Shown here piece after piece: positions 18,401-26,944 of a DNA stretch of 64,000 nucleotides (its first letter is position 1; each line of letters starts with the position of its first letter). The notes below the pieces were generated by a model. It was not told the origin of the DNA. It did not search any database and saw nothing but the letters and a program-made list of their open reading frames with translations. Origin of the DNA: Blastopirellula marina DSM 3645 (GTDB taxonomy: Bacteria > Planctomycetota > Planctomycetia > Pirellulales > Pirellulaceae); contig NZ_CH672376.1 in NCBI RefSeq assembly GCF_000153105.1, forward strand, positions 2,145,058 through 2,209,057. The letters are read 5' to 3'. A program made the position numbers and the translations under genes.

Positions 18401-18758
18401 TGGCGGCGACGTCCTCGCCTTGCGGAACGCTGACCAGGTCAAGCGCCACCATCCCGACAAACAAGCTCAAGTGCATGATCAAGCTAAGAATGATCGAAAG
18501 CTGAATGCCGCGGCGAATCGCTTGCTGTTCAGAAAACTTGACCAGCAAAAAACCGAGCACTAGTAATACCGGCGCGAGCGCCATGTAGAACTTGGCGTTG
18601 AAATACCACTGCGGGTGATCCCAATCGAACAACGCTTGGCTGACGGCGGCGTAGTAGCCGGCCAGCAGCGCAAGCGAAACGTAGACCGGCCAGCTGCGCT
18701 CTTCCCACGCGCTTGGCTTGCCGCTCTCTGGTTTTCGAGGTCGATTCGTTTCGGGCAT
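15468..18758 (-). CDS. Giant membrane protein with C-terminal terpene-cyclase-like toroid
   Basis: About 1,096 residues. Three hydrophobic segments at the N-terminus (VYVSLALLAGYYAAVSQAL, FYMALAPVLLVLGFLL, IILSLIMHLSLFVGMVALDL) precede roughly 650 residues of Gln/Ser/Ala-rich then Gly/Ser-rich disordered sequence. The last 300 residues contain alpha/alpha-toroid repeats of the prenyltransferase/squalene-cyclase type (RGLAFLARHQMPNGSW, KGLTFLIENQQENGDL, KAINFITESQDTSVGAWRY). No DXDD cyclase motif is visible, so a catalytic role is not supported; the toroid may bind a partner. The ATG at 18758 lies just past the exbD stop; a TTG at 18770 is an alternative. Neither has a clear ribosome-binding site. 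Confidence 0.78.
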   Translation of the reverse strand: MPETNRPRKPESGKPSAWEERSWPVYVSLALLAGYYAAVSQALFDWDHPQWYFNAKFYMALAPVLLVLGFLLVKFSEQQAIRRGIQLSIILSLIMHLSLFVGMVALDLVSVPQGEDVAATRRQARRDPVILPDYHPSQWDSTNETQQDYEKPVEADEAQPDQKEVERRQIDPKQPSRENQPTVDPEMEREATPNTPTKVARQEQAPAETLQQMPSKLSRNSAEMETPKQQPEQIEVERSSDPQQPQTSAAVAEMSRQQNSATQSRQESQIEAAASTAAQMNRRDTSQQQPQLAASSAPLERQSAEPTLSASAQALAVQRMSDQPVAPAAQPTSSARSSAAAAASSPQQSQVASANSAASALPSSAMSRAEAAASSASQIAPASSAQIAKASGARANPTASLFAEPLDYAAEAGSRNPSQLASAATNIGRSAAGAGAGDDGAAGEMLGGVELGVVRLASNGTLRRATSDGSPSLESALSGGGQAGGQAGRSGGGLSPGASASLDGAVGGAGMRSNGRSSGNADGPQLASGSSGSMTEIGRRDSSGVPGGSASGSAVGVSGTMGTTGLASGAIGSRAGGGDSGSGQSLAAAASIGGATFGRSGGSGTGPGAVMIAGDAPGMGGDIRAAPSGGGPSGGSLAPGSAGPSIERRGAGMSSIVKVNAAEGAGGLGDRMAPAVGTVARRQSNDAPQLSINMTQFPLRASRSGLPQISSAIAMPTEAFRRRMMREEEAGEGADGPSPEVREAIERGLAFLARHQMPNGSWSLKNFPLTQPDHAAAYRNERSRMDSDTAATGLALLAFMGAGYHHLDDKYQNEVRKGLTFLIENQQENGDLFVRMDNYSNSNAWLYSHGIASIALCEAYGMTQDANLREPAQKAINFITESQDTSVGAWRYIPGVGGDTSVSGWMTMALKSGQLAGLDTSPQTYNGINRWLARAAYQPEGGALFVYNPDAINNAEQRHGLYPSKTMTAVGLLMRLYMGSNRETEVMQQGAEHLLANLPEIGNRQQPQRDTYYWYYATQVMFHMKGEYWQAWNNRLEPMLVESQLVDGPLAGSWEPEGPIPDRWGEYAGRIYVTTMNLLSLEVHHRHLPLYVDAAK

Positions 18759-18762
18759 GAAG

Positions 18763-19185
18763 TTAGTCAATGCGCTCAGGCGCGGACGTGGTTAACGAGT
18801 AGTTCGTTAAGTGAACCTTATTGCACGCGTTCATCACGCTGACCGGGAACTCCAGCCGGCATCGTCGGTCGGCGCGAATAATCACCGCTGCATCGGGATT
18901 GTTGGCGGAGGTCTGCTGCAATATCTTCTCGACTTGCTCCAACGAGACGAAGTCGCCCTGCACGTGATACTTGCCGTCGGCGTCAATATTGATGATCAAC
19001 TCACGCGGCTGAGCGATCAGCGGCTGCGCTTCGCTAGCGGCCGGCAAGGCCACTTCCAGCTTGTAGTCTTCTTCGTCAAACCGCGTCATCACCATGAAGA
19101 AGACGAGCAGCAAGAACACAACGTCGATCAACGGAGTAATGTTCAACGCCAATAAGGCGGAGCTTTTTTTGACTTTTACCGCCAT
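18763..19185 (-). CDS. ExbD/TolR-family proton-channel accessory protein
   Basis: A 140-residue protein with the ExbD layout: a short cytoplasmic N-terminus, one membrane helix NITPLIDVVFLLLVFFMVM carrying the essential Asp, and a periplasmic domain (RELIINIDADGKYHVQGD ... VIIRADRRC). In the family it works with an ExbB/TolQ partner to use proton flow. No ExbB gene is adjacent; the nearest ExbB/MotA-like gene is at 55077-56771. The ATG at 19185 starts the conserved domain; an upstream TTG would add an unlikely 33-residue extension. It is directly followed by the giant toroid protein, which probably shares its transcript. Confidence 0.87.
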   Translation of the reverse strand: MAVKVKKSSALLALNITPLIDVVFLLLVFFMVMTRFDEEDYKLEVALPAASEAQPLIAQPRELIINIDADGKYHVQGDFVSLEQVEKILQQTSANNPDAAVIIRADRRCRLEFPVSVMNACNKVHLTNYSLTTSAPERID

Positions 19186-19339
19186 GGGCGAGCGACTACT
19201 GCGTTTAGGTGGGGGCGCAAAGGTTGGATTGGTCCGCGCAAAGGGATTGCTTTCGATTGTCGCAACCAACCGCGGAATGAGCAAGGTTTTGTGAAGAGCG
19301 ATAGGCGAAAGTTATGTGCTTTCGCAAAAATATCGTCCC

Positions 19340-21214
19340 TTAGCGCTTATCCTGCGTACTTTGGTGCGCTGCGCGAATGAACTCCCCACGCGTTGTCGCT
19401 GCGGAGAGCTTCTTACCGGTAATCCCATGTTGTGCCGCTAACTCTTGCCAGGCTTGACGCAATGGGCCATCGAGCGGCTGATCCAACTCGACCGCGTGCA
19501 GCGGGAACGCCGCAAAGTACTGACCTCGCAAATGCGGTCCCCGCTTGCCGTACTGGTCGGAATCGACCTGGTGCAGACCATGCAATCCTCCCAGCGAGCC
19601 CCACCACTGCACGGCGGCGAAGTCGGCATGATTGCGCGGGACGTCGCTCACATAGAGGGTCGCGCCGCCGACGGCATGCAATCGCGCGCGAATCGCCGCC
19701 GGATCAATCGGTTGTACGGGTGAGTTTTCTTCTATCGCGATACAGGCGGCCACACCGGCGGCTTCTCCTAACGAAGCCCAGATCGGCTCTAACCGGAGGG
19801 CGCAGAATCCGACGTGCGAAGCCGACATGGCGCAGGGAACCAGCAGATTGGGATGTTGCTTGGGGAGGATGACGCCGTACGGAATCTGGTAGGGAGCAGC
19901 CAACTGATAGAACTCGCCGGTATGTTTGCCGCCGATCGTCGGGCCTTCGTGATCGGTTCCATGGCAGTTGGGGCCGTAGTCGCCCATCGCGATCGCGTCT
20001 GGCGCAAAGTGACTGCGAACATCGTTATCGTCGCCCTGACTGACGTCGGCTTGGGTGAAGATCGACTTCCCCTTCATCCGCCGCGCTTCCCGCACATACA
20101 GCTGAACCGGCAGGTGATTGTTGTCGACAAACTCGTCGCGACAGAAGCCAAACTCACGCGCTCCGGCTTGAATATCGGCCGGCACTTCGTCGTCGTTCTG
20201 CAGGAAGTAGAGGATGCCGACGTTGTGCCGGACATGCGCGGCGAAGATCTCGGCGCGGGTAGCGGCGTCGCCGGTCGGCCAGGCGTTGTTGATCTGCGGC
20301 AGCGAAAGTCGAACAACGCCGCGCGACATGTCATTGATGTCAAACTTTCCATTGGGAAGGTTCGGGTCTTGGACTTTGTAAATTGCCGCGGTCGTGTGTC
20401 CGTCGGTCATGCGAAAAGCGGCCGACTTCAGTTTCTTGGTTTCCAGTAATTTCAGGAGCGGTAGAAAGTCGTTCCGGTCGTAACCCTCCGGCTTGGCGGC
20501 CAGGACCCGATTGTCCGGCTGATCGGTCATCGTCAGACGAAAGTTGTAGCCCTGTACGCAGTCATCGCTTTGGGCGGGAGCGAGCGATTCGCCATACTCG
20601 GCGGCCGCTTCACGCCCGACCGAGAACGGTACGCCGGCGGCGGCCATCAGGTCTCCTTCGTACGTTCCGTCGACGAAGACTTTTCCAGCGAACGTTTGTT
20701 CGTCGCCCTGACGATCGACCAGCGTTACCGACGCGATCCGATGATCGGCGCCGACGTCGACCCGATCAAGTTGACGCTCCGTCAGCAGCGTGATGTTGGG
20801 AAGCTCGGCGAGCATCTGCTGAAAGACCAGCAGGTTGACCCGCGGTTCGGCATGCGTGCCGCCCAACGAGGTTTTCGCTTGGGGTGAGTCGGCGCCATAT
20901 TCTTTGGCGTAGTAAGCCAAAACGCGATCGGCGAATTCTTTGTAGAAGCCGGTCAACGCTTCAAAACTGCGAAAGTCGGGATGAGACAGGCCGTTGGTCA
21001 TCAGGCCGCCCAGCCGTGAGGTCGGTTCGACCAGTAGCACCGATTCGCCGGTTCGCCCAGCGCTGACGGCGGCTGCGATGCCGCAGGGAGTGGCGCCAAT
21101 GACAACCACATTATATTGCTGCTTTTGGGGGCGATCCGCCAACGAAACGCAAGGGAGAAAACCAGCGATGAGAAGTGACAGGATTGCGGCCGGAACGAAT
21201 CGGGACATCGGCAT
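19340..21214 (-). CDS. Secreted FAD-dependent oxidoreductase (FAD_oxidored family)
   Basis: About 624 residues. A signal peptide (FVPAAILSLLIAGFLPCVSLA) is followed by the FAD-binding motif VVVIGATPCGIAAAVSAGR and the ExxxxLGGLMTNGLSHPDF segment typical of this family. A mid-protein KVFVDGTYEGDLMAAAGV and the C-terminal ARLHAVGGATLYVSD match the secreted FAD proteins common in planctomycetes, often linked to carbohydrate catabolism. The substrate is unknown. The start is at 21214 or 21208 (ATG, ATG), chosen because the signal peptide begins there; a TTG at 21286 would add a non-hydrophobic leader. The gene stands alone, divergent from opgG. Confidence 0.85.
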   Translation of the reverse strand: MPMSRFVPAAILSLLIAGFLPCVSLADRPQKQQYNVVVIGATPCGIAAAVSAGRTGESVLLVEPTSRLGGLMTNGLSHPDFRSFEALTGFYKEFADRVLAYYAKEYGADSPQAKTSLGGTHAEPRVNLLVFQQMLAELPNITLLTERQLDRVDVGADHRIASVTLVDRQGDEQTFAGKVFVDGTYEGDLMAAAGVPFSVGREAAAEYGESLAPAQSDDCVQGYNFRLTMTDQPDNRVLAAKPEGYDRNDFLPLLKLLETKKLKSAAFRMTDGHTTAAIYKVQDPNLPNGKFDINDMSRGVVRLSLPQINNAWPTGDAATRAEIFAAHVRHNVGILYFLQNDDEVPADIQAGAREFGFCRDEFVDNNHLPVQLYVREARRMKGKSIFTQADVSQGDDNDVRSHFAPDAIAMGDYGPNCHGTDHEGPTIGGKHTGEFYQLAAPYQIPYGVILPKQHPNLLVPCAMSASHVGFCALRLEPIWASLGEAAGVAACIAIEENSPVQPIDPAAIRARLHAVGGATLYVSDVPRNHADFAAVQWWGSLGGLHGLHQVDSDQYGKRGPHLRGQYFAAFPLHAVELDQPLDGPLRQAWQELAAQHGITGKKLSAATTRGEFIRAAHQSTQDKR

Positions 21215-21669
21215 AGGCTCTTGTTGAGAAGGCGTAGGTGGGGGATTGCGCGGGAGGAAGTTGATTGGTGACCAGGTAGCAGCCAAACGGTTTGATTGCT
21301 TGGCTGCTCATGTTTTTCGCTAGCTGTTGCTCGTTTCCTAGTCGCTGTGGTCGCTCGGTAGCCAAGCAACGCATCAACGTTAATTTGCGCCAATCGATTT
21401 GGCGGTTAGTTCCGAGACCTGTTTGCGAAAGACTTCAGAATAGCAGAAACAGGCAAATTGTTCATTGGACTGCCGTTAAATGGGATTCAATGGAATCGCC
21501 ACGGACATAGCCGACAAACTAAATCTTATTGATATGAAACCTTGGTCATTTTTTGCGATCCCTATTCAATTTCGACCCGTAACCGACTTAACAGGGACTT
21601 GGTAGAACGGATTGTGGCACGACTCTTGCTCTAAGAGCGGCGAACTCTCAGGAACGGAGAAGTTTCCTT
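21215..21669. other. Divergent intergenic region with no gene
   Basis: A 455-base gap between the divergent FAD oxidoreductase and opgG. It must hold promoters for both. No RNA gene, repeat or convincing operator was seen. GGAG lies about 13 bases before the opgG ATG. Confidence 0.5.
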
Positions 21670-23244
21670 ATGTCGTCTCCTCTCTTACATTTTGACGCAC
21701 GCGTTATCCGCCCTAGCAGGCGAAGCGGCTGCCAATGGTTTTTGGCCTTGCTGGCGATTGTTTTTTGCCAGACGCAAACGCTTGCTGATCAACGTCTATT
21801 TGGCGTCGCCGCCGGCGAAGCGGCTGCGGTATCGCCCCGTTTTCAAGAGCTTTGGAAAGCGGTGGAGAAACGCAAGTTTGGCGAAAACGCTTATCCCATC
21901 GTCAACTATGGGCCCTTAGCCGAACTTGGTTATGACGAATATCGCAAGATTGTATATGATCCCGCGAAAAAGCAATGGGCCGATAGCGGCTCGTCCTGGC
22001 GGCTCGATTACTTTCACCCCGGCTATATCTTTCGGGAATGCATTCGTTTGAACGAATTTCAATCGAAGGCAGGTAACGCTAAGCCGATTGAAATCGATAC
22101 GAGCCTCTTTGAGTATCATCAGGGAGTTATCGACCCCAATCATCTTCAAGGGGATCCGATCTGCTACGCCGGCTTTCGGTTGTGGAATCACCTGGAAGCA
22201 GGGAAGCCGATTTCGGAAGTCGTCGCGTTTTTAGGCGCTAGTTACTTTCGCGCCGTCGCCGCCGATACCGTTTATGGAGCTTCGGCGCGCGGGCTGGCGA
22301 TCGACTGCGGCGCCGCCAAGGGAGAAGAGTTCCCCGTCTTCCGTGAGTTTTGGCTCGAGAAACCGACCAACGATCAATCAGCGACCTTCTACGCTTGGCT
22401 CGACAGTAAAAGCGCTACCGGCTTGTATCAGTTCACCGTGATCCCCGGCGAGTGGACGCGAATCGAAGTTCGCGCACGTTTGCTGGCCCGCAACGATATC
22501 GAAAAGTTGGGCGTCGCGCCGATCACGAGCATGTGGACCTGGGGAGACGGACAATCGCCCCCCGAGGGACAAGAGTTTCGTCCCGAGGTCCATGACTCGG
22601 ATGGCTTGTTGGCCGAGTCGGTCACCGGCGAATGGCTGTTTCGTCCGGTACGCAATCCTGACGCAACCCGACTCTCGGCGTTCTACTTGCCTGGTGTGAA
22701 GGGCTTCGGACTGTTGCAGCGCGATCGCGACGTAAAAAATTACAAAGATCAAGAAGCGAACTATCATCGACGGCCCACCGTTTGGATACGTCCAAAGGGG
22801 GCGTTTCCGGCAGGACGAATCGAATTGTTAGAAATCGAATCGCCGGGCGAATGGATCGATAATCTTGCTACTTTTTGGACGCCTGACGAGCCGATACGAT
22901 GCGGCGACGTCATTGAGTTGGCGTACTCCATCGATTTTGGCCCCGGCGACCCGGCGGAACATGTCGGCGGCAAAGTGGTCGAGTCGCGAATCGAACGCCA
23001 AGCGGACGGCGGCACGCAATTTGTGTTGACGTTCACCGGGGTGAAGCCGGAGGCCGATCCCGAATTGATGATTGAGACGGAGCTTCCCGTGGAAAGTCGC
23101 ACGGATGTGGTCCGGCAAGGAGACCGCCTGATCGCGACATTTACAACGGCCAGCAAAACCGGTGTGAGTCGAGAGATTCGCGCTTGCCTCAAGGATGGAT
23201 CCGATTACTTAAGTGAAACATGGAGTTACCAATGTCAACCGTGA
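21670..23244 (+). CDS. opgG: Periplasmic glucan biosynthesis protein OpgG/MdoG
   Basis: Periplasmic protein needed to make osmoregulated glucans from the backbone extruded by OpgH. The 524-residue sequence has a signal peptide (WFLALLAIVFCQTQTLA) and family signatures: YPIVNYGPLAELGYDEYRKI, YFHPGYIF, ATFYAWLDSKSATGLYQFTV, GDGQSPPEGQEFRPEVHDSDGL. Length fits the family. The ATG at 21670 follows GGAG. Its end overlaps the next small gene by 13 bases, which is followed by opgH, so all three probably form an operon. OpgG and OpgH are best known in proteobacteria. Confidence 0.93.
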   Translation: MSSPLLHFDARVIRPSRRSGCQWFLALLAIVFCQTQTLADQRLFGVAAGEAAAVSPRFQELWKAVEKRKFGENAYPIVNYGPLAELGYDEYRKIVYDPAKKQWADSGSSWRLDYFHPGYIFRECIRLNEFQSKAGNAKPIEIDTSLFEYHQGVIDPNHLQGDPICYAGFRLWNHLEAGKPISEVVAFLGASYFRAVAADTVYGASARGLAIDCGAAKGEEFPVFREFWLEKPTNDQSATFYAWLDSKSATGLYQFTVIPGEWTRIEVRARLLARNDIEKLGVAPITSMWTWGDGQSPPEGQEFRPEVHDSDGLLAESVTGEWLFRPVRNPDATRLSAFYLPGVKGFGLLQRDRDVKNYKDQEANYHRRPTVWIRPKGAFPAGRIELLEIESPGEWIDNLATFWTPDEPIRCGDVIELAYSIDFGPGDPAEHVGGKVVESRIERQADGGTQFVLTFTGVKPEADPELMIETELPVESRTDVVRQGDRLIATFTTASKTGVSREIRACLKDGSDYLSETWSYQCQP

Positions 23245-23642
23245 TTGAGCCTCAGTCGCTGGCTGACGCGCAAGTTGTGCTCGCACGACGAGCGTTGCTC
23301 CGGTATGTCGTCGCCAATGGGGTGGACGATCCAGAGCAAGCAGTTCAGACGACGCATGAGTTAGTCGAAGCGGCGCTGCATCAGATTTCCGACGACGTCG
23401 TCGGACGTGATCGAACTCGTTCGATTATTTACTTTGGCGTCCAAGCCTATTTGAAACGCCCGGAATCTCGATTTCACGATCTCGAACGGCTGTTCGCCGT
23501 GCCGAACGAAGCAACTGCGCCGATGCGATTGCAAGATCTGCACGAACCGCCGATCGTTGTTCGACCCGAGTTTTACGTCGCCGCGTGGCGAAGAACGCAA
23601 GACGTCTTTCGACAATTCGCTTATTCAATGCGGATGTTCTAA
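23232..23642 (+). CDS. Small unknown protein between opgG and opgH
   Basis: A 136-residue soluble protein with no signal peptide or membrane helix; mostly helical and charged (DAQVVLARRALLRYVVANG, DPEQAVQTTHELVEAALHQ). I do not recognise the family. The ATG at 23232 overlaps opgG by 13 bases and has TGGAG eight bases upstream. The stop is nine bases before the opgH ATG. Such tight spacing implies translation with opgG and opgH and a role in glucan synthesis, perhaps cytoplasmic regulation of OpgH; that is inference. Confidence 0.75.
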   Translation: MSTVIEPQSLADAQVVLARRALLRYVVANGVDDPEQAVQTTHELVEAALHQISDDVVGRDRTRSIIYFGVQAYLKRPESRFHDLERLFAVPNEATAPMRLQDLHEPPIVVRPEFYVAAWRRTQDVFRQFAYSMRMF

Positions 23643-23650
23643 AGCACGCC

Positions 23651-25711
23651 ATGGGCCGCGCGCGTAAAACATTCAATTGGGGCAGAGAGACGCAGGTAGC
23701 TGTGGAACCTTCCAAATCAAAAAACATGATTCTCCGAGCGGTGAAATCGGTTGCTCAAAATCATCCCAAAGCGTCGATCATGTCGATCGCATTGGCGGTT
23801 TGCGGACTGATGAGCTGGCTGTTTCTCGATATCGCCGCCGCCGACGGCGGTCTAGGGCCGATCGACGCGGTGACCGGTACGTTCTTCGTGCTGCTGACAG
23901 GTTGGCTGGGATATGGAATCGGCATGTCGATCGTCGGTCATTTGTTACCTCCGCCCGAGCCGCTTTCGACCGAGCCGCTGTCGCCGGAAGAACTTGCTCA
24001 ATTGCCGTCGACGGCAATTCTGGTTCCCGTTTACAACGAATCGCCGCGACGCGTCGCCGCCGGCGTACGTGCGATGCGGGAAGAACTGGCCAAAATCGGC
24101 GGGGGAGAGACGTTTGAGTTTTTTCTGCTGAGCGATACGACCAATCCCGACATCGCCGCCGAAGAAGAAGCGGTCTGGTTAGAAATGACCTCGGACTCGC
24201 TCAAACCGTCGGTCTTCTATCGCCGCCGACCAAAAAACATCGCCCGCAAGTCGGGCAACATCGCTGAATTTTGCGAACGCTGGGGCGGCCGTTATCGCTA
24301 CCTGATCGTTCTCGACGCTGATAGCCTGATGTCGGGCGCAACATTGGTCGAAATGGTTCGACGGATGGAACAGGACGAACGCGTCGCGTTGATCCAAGTT
24401 CCGCCGCGTCCGATCAACGGCGCGTCGCTGTTGGCTCGTGCGCAGCAATTTGCCGCGGCGACTTACGGCAGCGGTTTCTTGCGCGGCTATCGACATTGGT
24501 GCGGTGACGCCGCCAACTACTGGGGGCATAACGCGATCATTCGCACGCGCGCTTTCGTCCAATGTTGCGGACTTCCCACATTGCCGGGCGAACGCCCCAT
24601 GGGGGGCGAAATCCTCAGCCATGACTTTGTTGAAGCCGCCCTGCTCCGCCGTGCTGACTGGAAAGTCCGGATCGCGGATGACTTGGGGGGAAGTTACGAA
24701 GAGACGCCTGGTTCGGTGCTCGACTATCTGCAACGCGATCAACGCTGGTGCCAGGGGAATCTGCAGCACTTAAACTTTTTGGTCCGTTGCCAGTTGCCGC
24801 TGACGAATCGTTGGCATCTGCTCTGCGGCGCTTTTTCGTATTTAGCGAGCCCGCTCTGGCTGGCGTTTGTCGTCTTGCAGCTGACCTTACTGCTGAGCGT
24901 GTCGAGTTCTGGAGCGACCTCGCTGGGAATCAGCGCCGCTTCGGCTTCGCTGCTGCTGCTGGTCGGTACTTTAATCTTGTTGATGGCGCCCAAAGTATTG
25001 GCGGTGACCGACTTTATCCGCTCGACGCCGATCGAAAACCGTCGGCCCGCCCGCGCGATTTGGCTGGACGCCGCGCTGGAGACGGTCGCTTCAACCTTGT
25101 TCGCTCCGCTACTGATGTGGTTCCATTCGCAATTTGTGATCGCCACGCTGCGTGGTCGGCGGGTCGAATGGAACGCGCAGAATCGGGGAGACGTAAATCT
25201 CACCTGGGAAGACGCTTGGGCGGTCGGTTGGAAGTTGGTTGTCCTGGGATCGATCGCAGCCGTGTTGATTTGGCTGGTCAACCCAACGGCGCTGCTGTGG
25301 TTCTCGCCGCTGTTAGCAAGCTGGTTAGGAGCGGCGCCGCTGATTTTGGTGTTGAGTTCGCCGCAGTTGGGGCGCTGGCTGCAGAGCCATGGTCGGCTAT
25401 TGATTGCCGAAGAGTCGAACCCCTGCCCTGTAATGCAGCGGCAACAGGCCTACTTTGATCTGCCGGTTCCGAGCGAAGACGCGACGTTAGAACGCTTGGT
25501 GCGTGACCCGCACGCGATGGCGGCGCATATCGCAATCGCACAACTCAGCGCAGATCCGCTCAGCAATCTGCCGGTCAGCGAACTAGCGCTGAGCGAAATG
25601 ACGCTGGATCAAAGACGCGAGCTATTAGTGGACGCGGACAAACTGCATCAGGCGCATGCCGCCTATTGGTCGGAACGACTACTGCAAGATGTCGAAGCTC
25701 GAGCACGCTAA
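23651..25711 (+). CDS. opgH: Glucan biosynthesis glucosyltransferase OpgH/MdoH
   Basis: Inner-membrane family 2 glycosyltransferase that polymerises UDP-glucose and exports the glucan to OpgG. From the ATG at 23651 the protein is 686 residues. Membrane helices occur at about 40-60 and 75-100, with a C-terminal set (about 385-580). Catalytic features are AILVPVYNES, LDADS (DAD at about 222-224), a TED-like SHDFVEAALL, and the processive Q-x-x-R-W motif QRDQRW at about 361-366. The start lies nine bases after the upstream stop; a GTG at 23585 would overlap the neighbour. It is convergent with the cupin-like gene only nine bases downstream. Confidence 0.93.
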   Translation: MGRARKTFNWGRETQVAVEPSKSKNMILRAVKSVAQNHPKASIMSIALAVCGLMSWLFLDIAAADGGLGPIDAVTGTFFVLLTGWLGYGIGMSIVGHLLPPPEPLSTEPLSPEELAQLPSTAILVPVYNESPRRVAAGVRAMREELAKIGGGETFEFFLLSDTTNPDIAAEEEAVWLEMTSDSLKPSVFYRRRPKNIARKSGNIAEFCERWGGRYRYLIVLDADSLMSGATLVEMVRRMEQDERVALIQVPPRPINGASLLARAQQFAAATYGSGFLRGYRHWCGDAANYWGHNAIIRTRAFVQCCGLPTLPGERPMGGEILSHDFVEAALLRRADWKVRIADDLGGSYEETPGSVLDYLQRDQRWCQGNLQHLNFLVRCQLPLTNRWHLLCGAFSYLASPLWLAFVVLQLTLLLSVSSSGATSLGISAASASLLLLVGTLILLMAPKVLAVTDFIRSTPIENRRPARAIWLDAALETVASTLFAPLLMWFHSQFVIATLRGRRVEWNAQNRGDVNLTWEDAWAVGWKLVVLGSIAAVLIWLVNPTALLWFSPLLASWLGAAPLILVLSSPQLGRWLQSHGRLLIAEESNPCPVMQRQQAYFDLPVPSEDATLERLVRDPHAMAAHIAIAQLSADPLSNLPVSELALSEMTLDQRRELLVDADKLHQAHAAYWSERLLQDVEARAR

Positions 25712-25720
25712 GGCGGCGAC

Positions 25721-26656
25721 CTATTTGGTCGTCATGTCGCGAACTTGAGTTGGATTCATCGGATCCAACTCGAACGTCACCGGATAGGCGTAGTTGCCAG
25801 ATTTCTTCCGGAACAACTTGCGATACGCTTTCACGAATGCGAAGCCCGCCATCTTCATGTTGTAGCCAACCCCTTCTGTCGCCGTTGACAGGTTTTGGTA
25901 GCCGCACTGATGACGGAAAAAGCGATTGGCGCGAAACAGCTTGATACGGCGGATCGCTTTAGGCGTTTTGTGCTCGGTCGTCAGCGAAACGTTCAATCCT
26001 TCAACATTGCTCACGCGATGCGGCGTGTTTTGCGGCCAGGTCACCATGTGCCCTGGTTCCAAATCGCAGACGAAGGCGCTCTCGTCGAATGTCGCGTCGT
26101 AGGCGAGCTCTTCATAGCTTTCGCCGCAAATGACGTCTTCGATCGTCGCTTGCGAAACGAAGCGTTCGTCGTAAGGAGGATAGACGTAGGCCCGCTTCTT
26201 GCCGCGCAAGTGCCACAGCATGTTGATCGGAATGTCGAGGTGATAGTAGACGATCGCGGTCGGCGACGAAACCAGCAAGTTGGCCGAACGCTCGAGCGCC
26301 TGGAAGCCGCTGACCTTGCTCTCTAGCTCGTCATAGATGCCGTTGATCAGGTCGGCGTATTCGCGGTGATGGGTCAGCATGTTACGAATGTTCAGCCACA
26401 GCCGCCCCTCTTTGGTCGCTTGCAGCAGTTGCTCGCCGTTGAGTTTGGACGCGTCTCCTTCTTTCCATTCGGTCTTCGTCGCGTCGGTTCCCATTGTATT
26501 GACGTTCAACGCGTCACGGGGATGCGTATCGAGAATGCGAACCAGATGCTCGTCATCAAACAGACCGGTCTCGACCAGACGATGCGTCGTGGTGATCGCT
26601 TCGGTCTCCATTTGATGCAGGTTCTTATTCCAATCAATCAAATTGCCGTACGACAT
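25721..26656 (-). CDS. Cupin/JmjC-like iron-dioxygenase-type protein
   Basis: A 311-residue soluble protein. The central part has the layout of a JmjC/cupin-8 barrel: YYHLDIPINMLWHLRGKKRAYVYPP (a His-x-Asp pair) followed by HMVTWPQNTPHRVSNVEGLNVSLT, where PHRV supplies the second His. These could bind Fe(II) with 2-oxoglutarate, as known for the fold; the substrate is unknown. A C-terminal helical segment (KAIRRIKLFRANRFFRHQ) is extra. ATG at 26656. It could act on proteins or small molecules. No operon partner is visible. Confidence 0.65.
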   Translation of the reverse strand: MSYGNLIDWNKNLHQMETEAITTTHRLVETGLFDDEHLVRILDTHPRDALNVNTMGTDATKTEWKEGDASKLNGEQLLQATKEGRLWLNIRNMLTHHREYADLINGIYDELESKVSGFQALERSANLLVSSPTAIVYYHLDIPINMLWHLRGKKRAYVYPPYDERFVSQATIEDVICGESYEELAYDATFDESAFVCDLEPGHMVTWPQNTPHRVSNVEGLNVSLTTEHKTPKAIRRIKLFRANRFFRHQCGYQNLSTATEGVGYNMKMAGFAFVKAYRKLFRKKSGNYAYPVTFELDPMNPTQVRDMTTK

Positions 26657-26944
26657 GGCGATGGCCTTTTCAGCAATGAAGGGACGACGTCGCTATAGCG
26701 GACGTCTGCGCAGAAGTTCGAAAGATGAAAAAGCATAGGTCACGCACGCTCGCTTGCGGGAGGACGCAACACGCTTTCTGCTCACGGCGGTCCTTGGGCC
26801 GTTTCGCGGAGATCGGCCTGTTTAGTGGTATCTTGACTTCCTTTATTTCGGTATAGCGGCGAATAAATGCTGAAAAGCGGCAAAAAATAGGGTGGAACTT
26901 CGCTTTTTACTGTTTTCATCCCGCTCTAGAAGGGGTAAGAAGTA

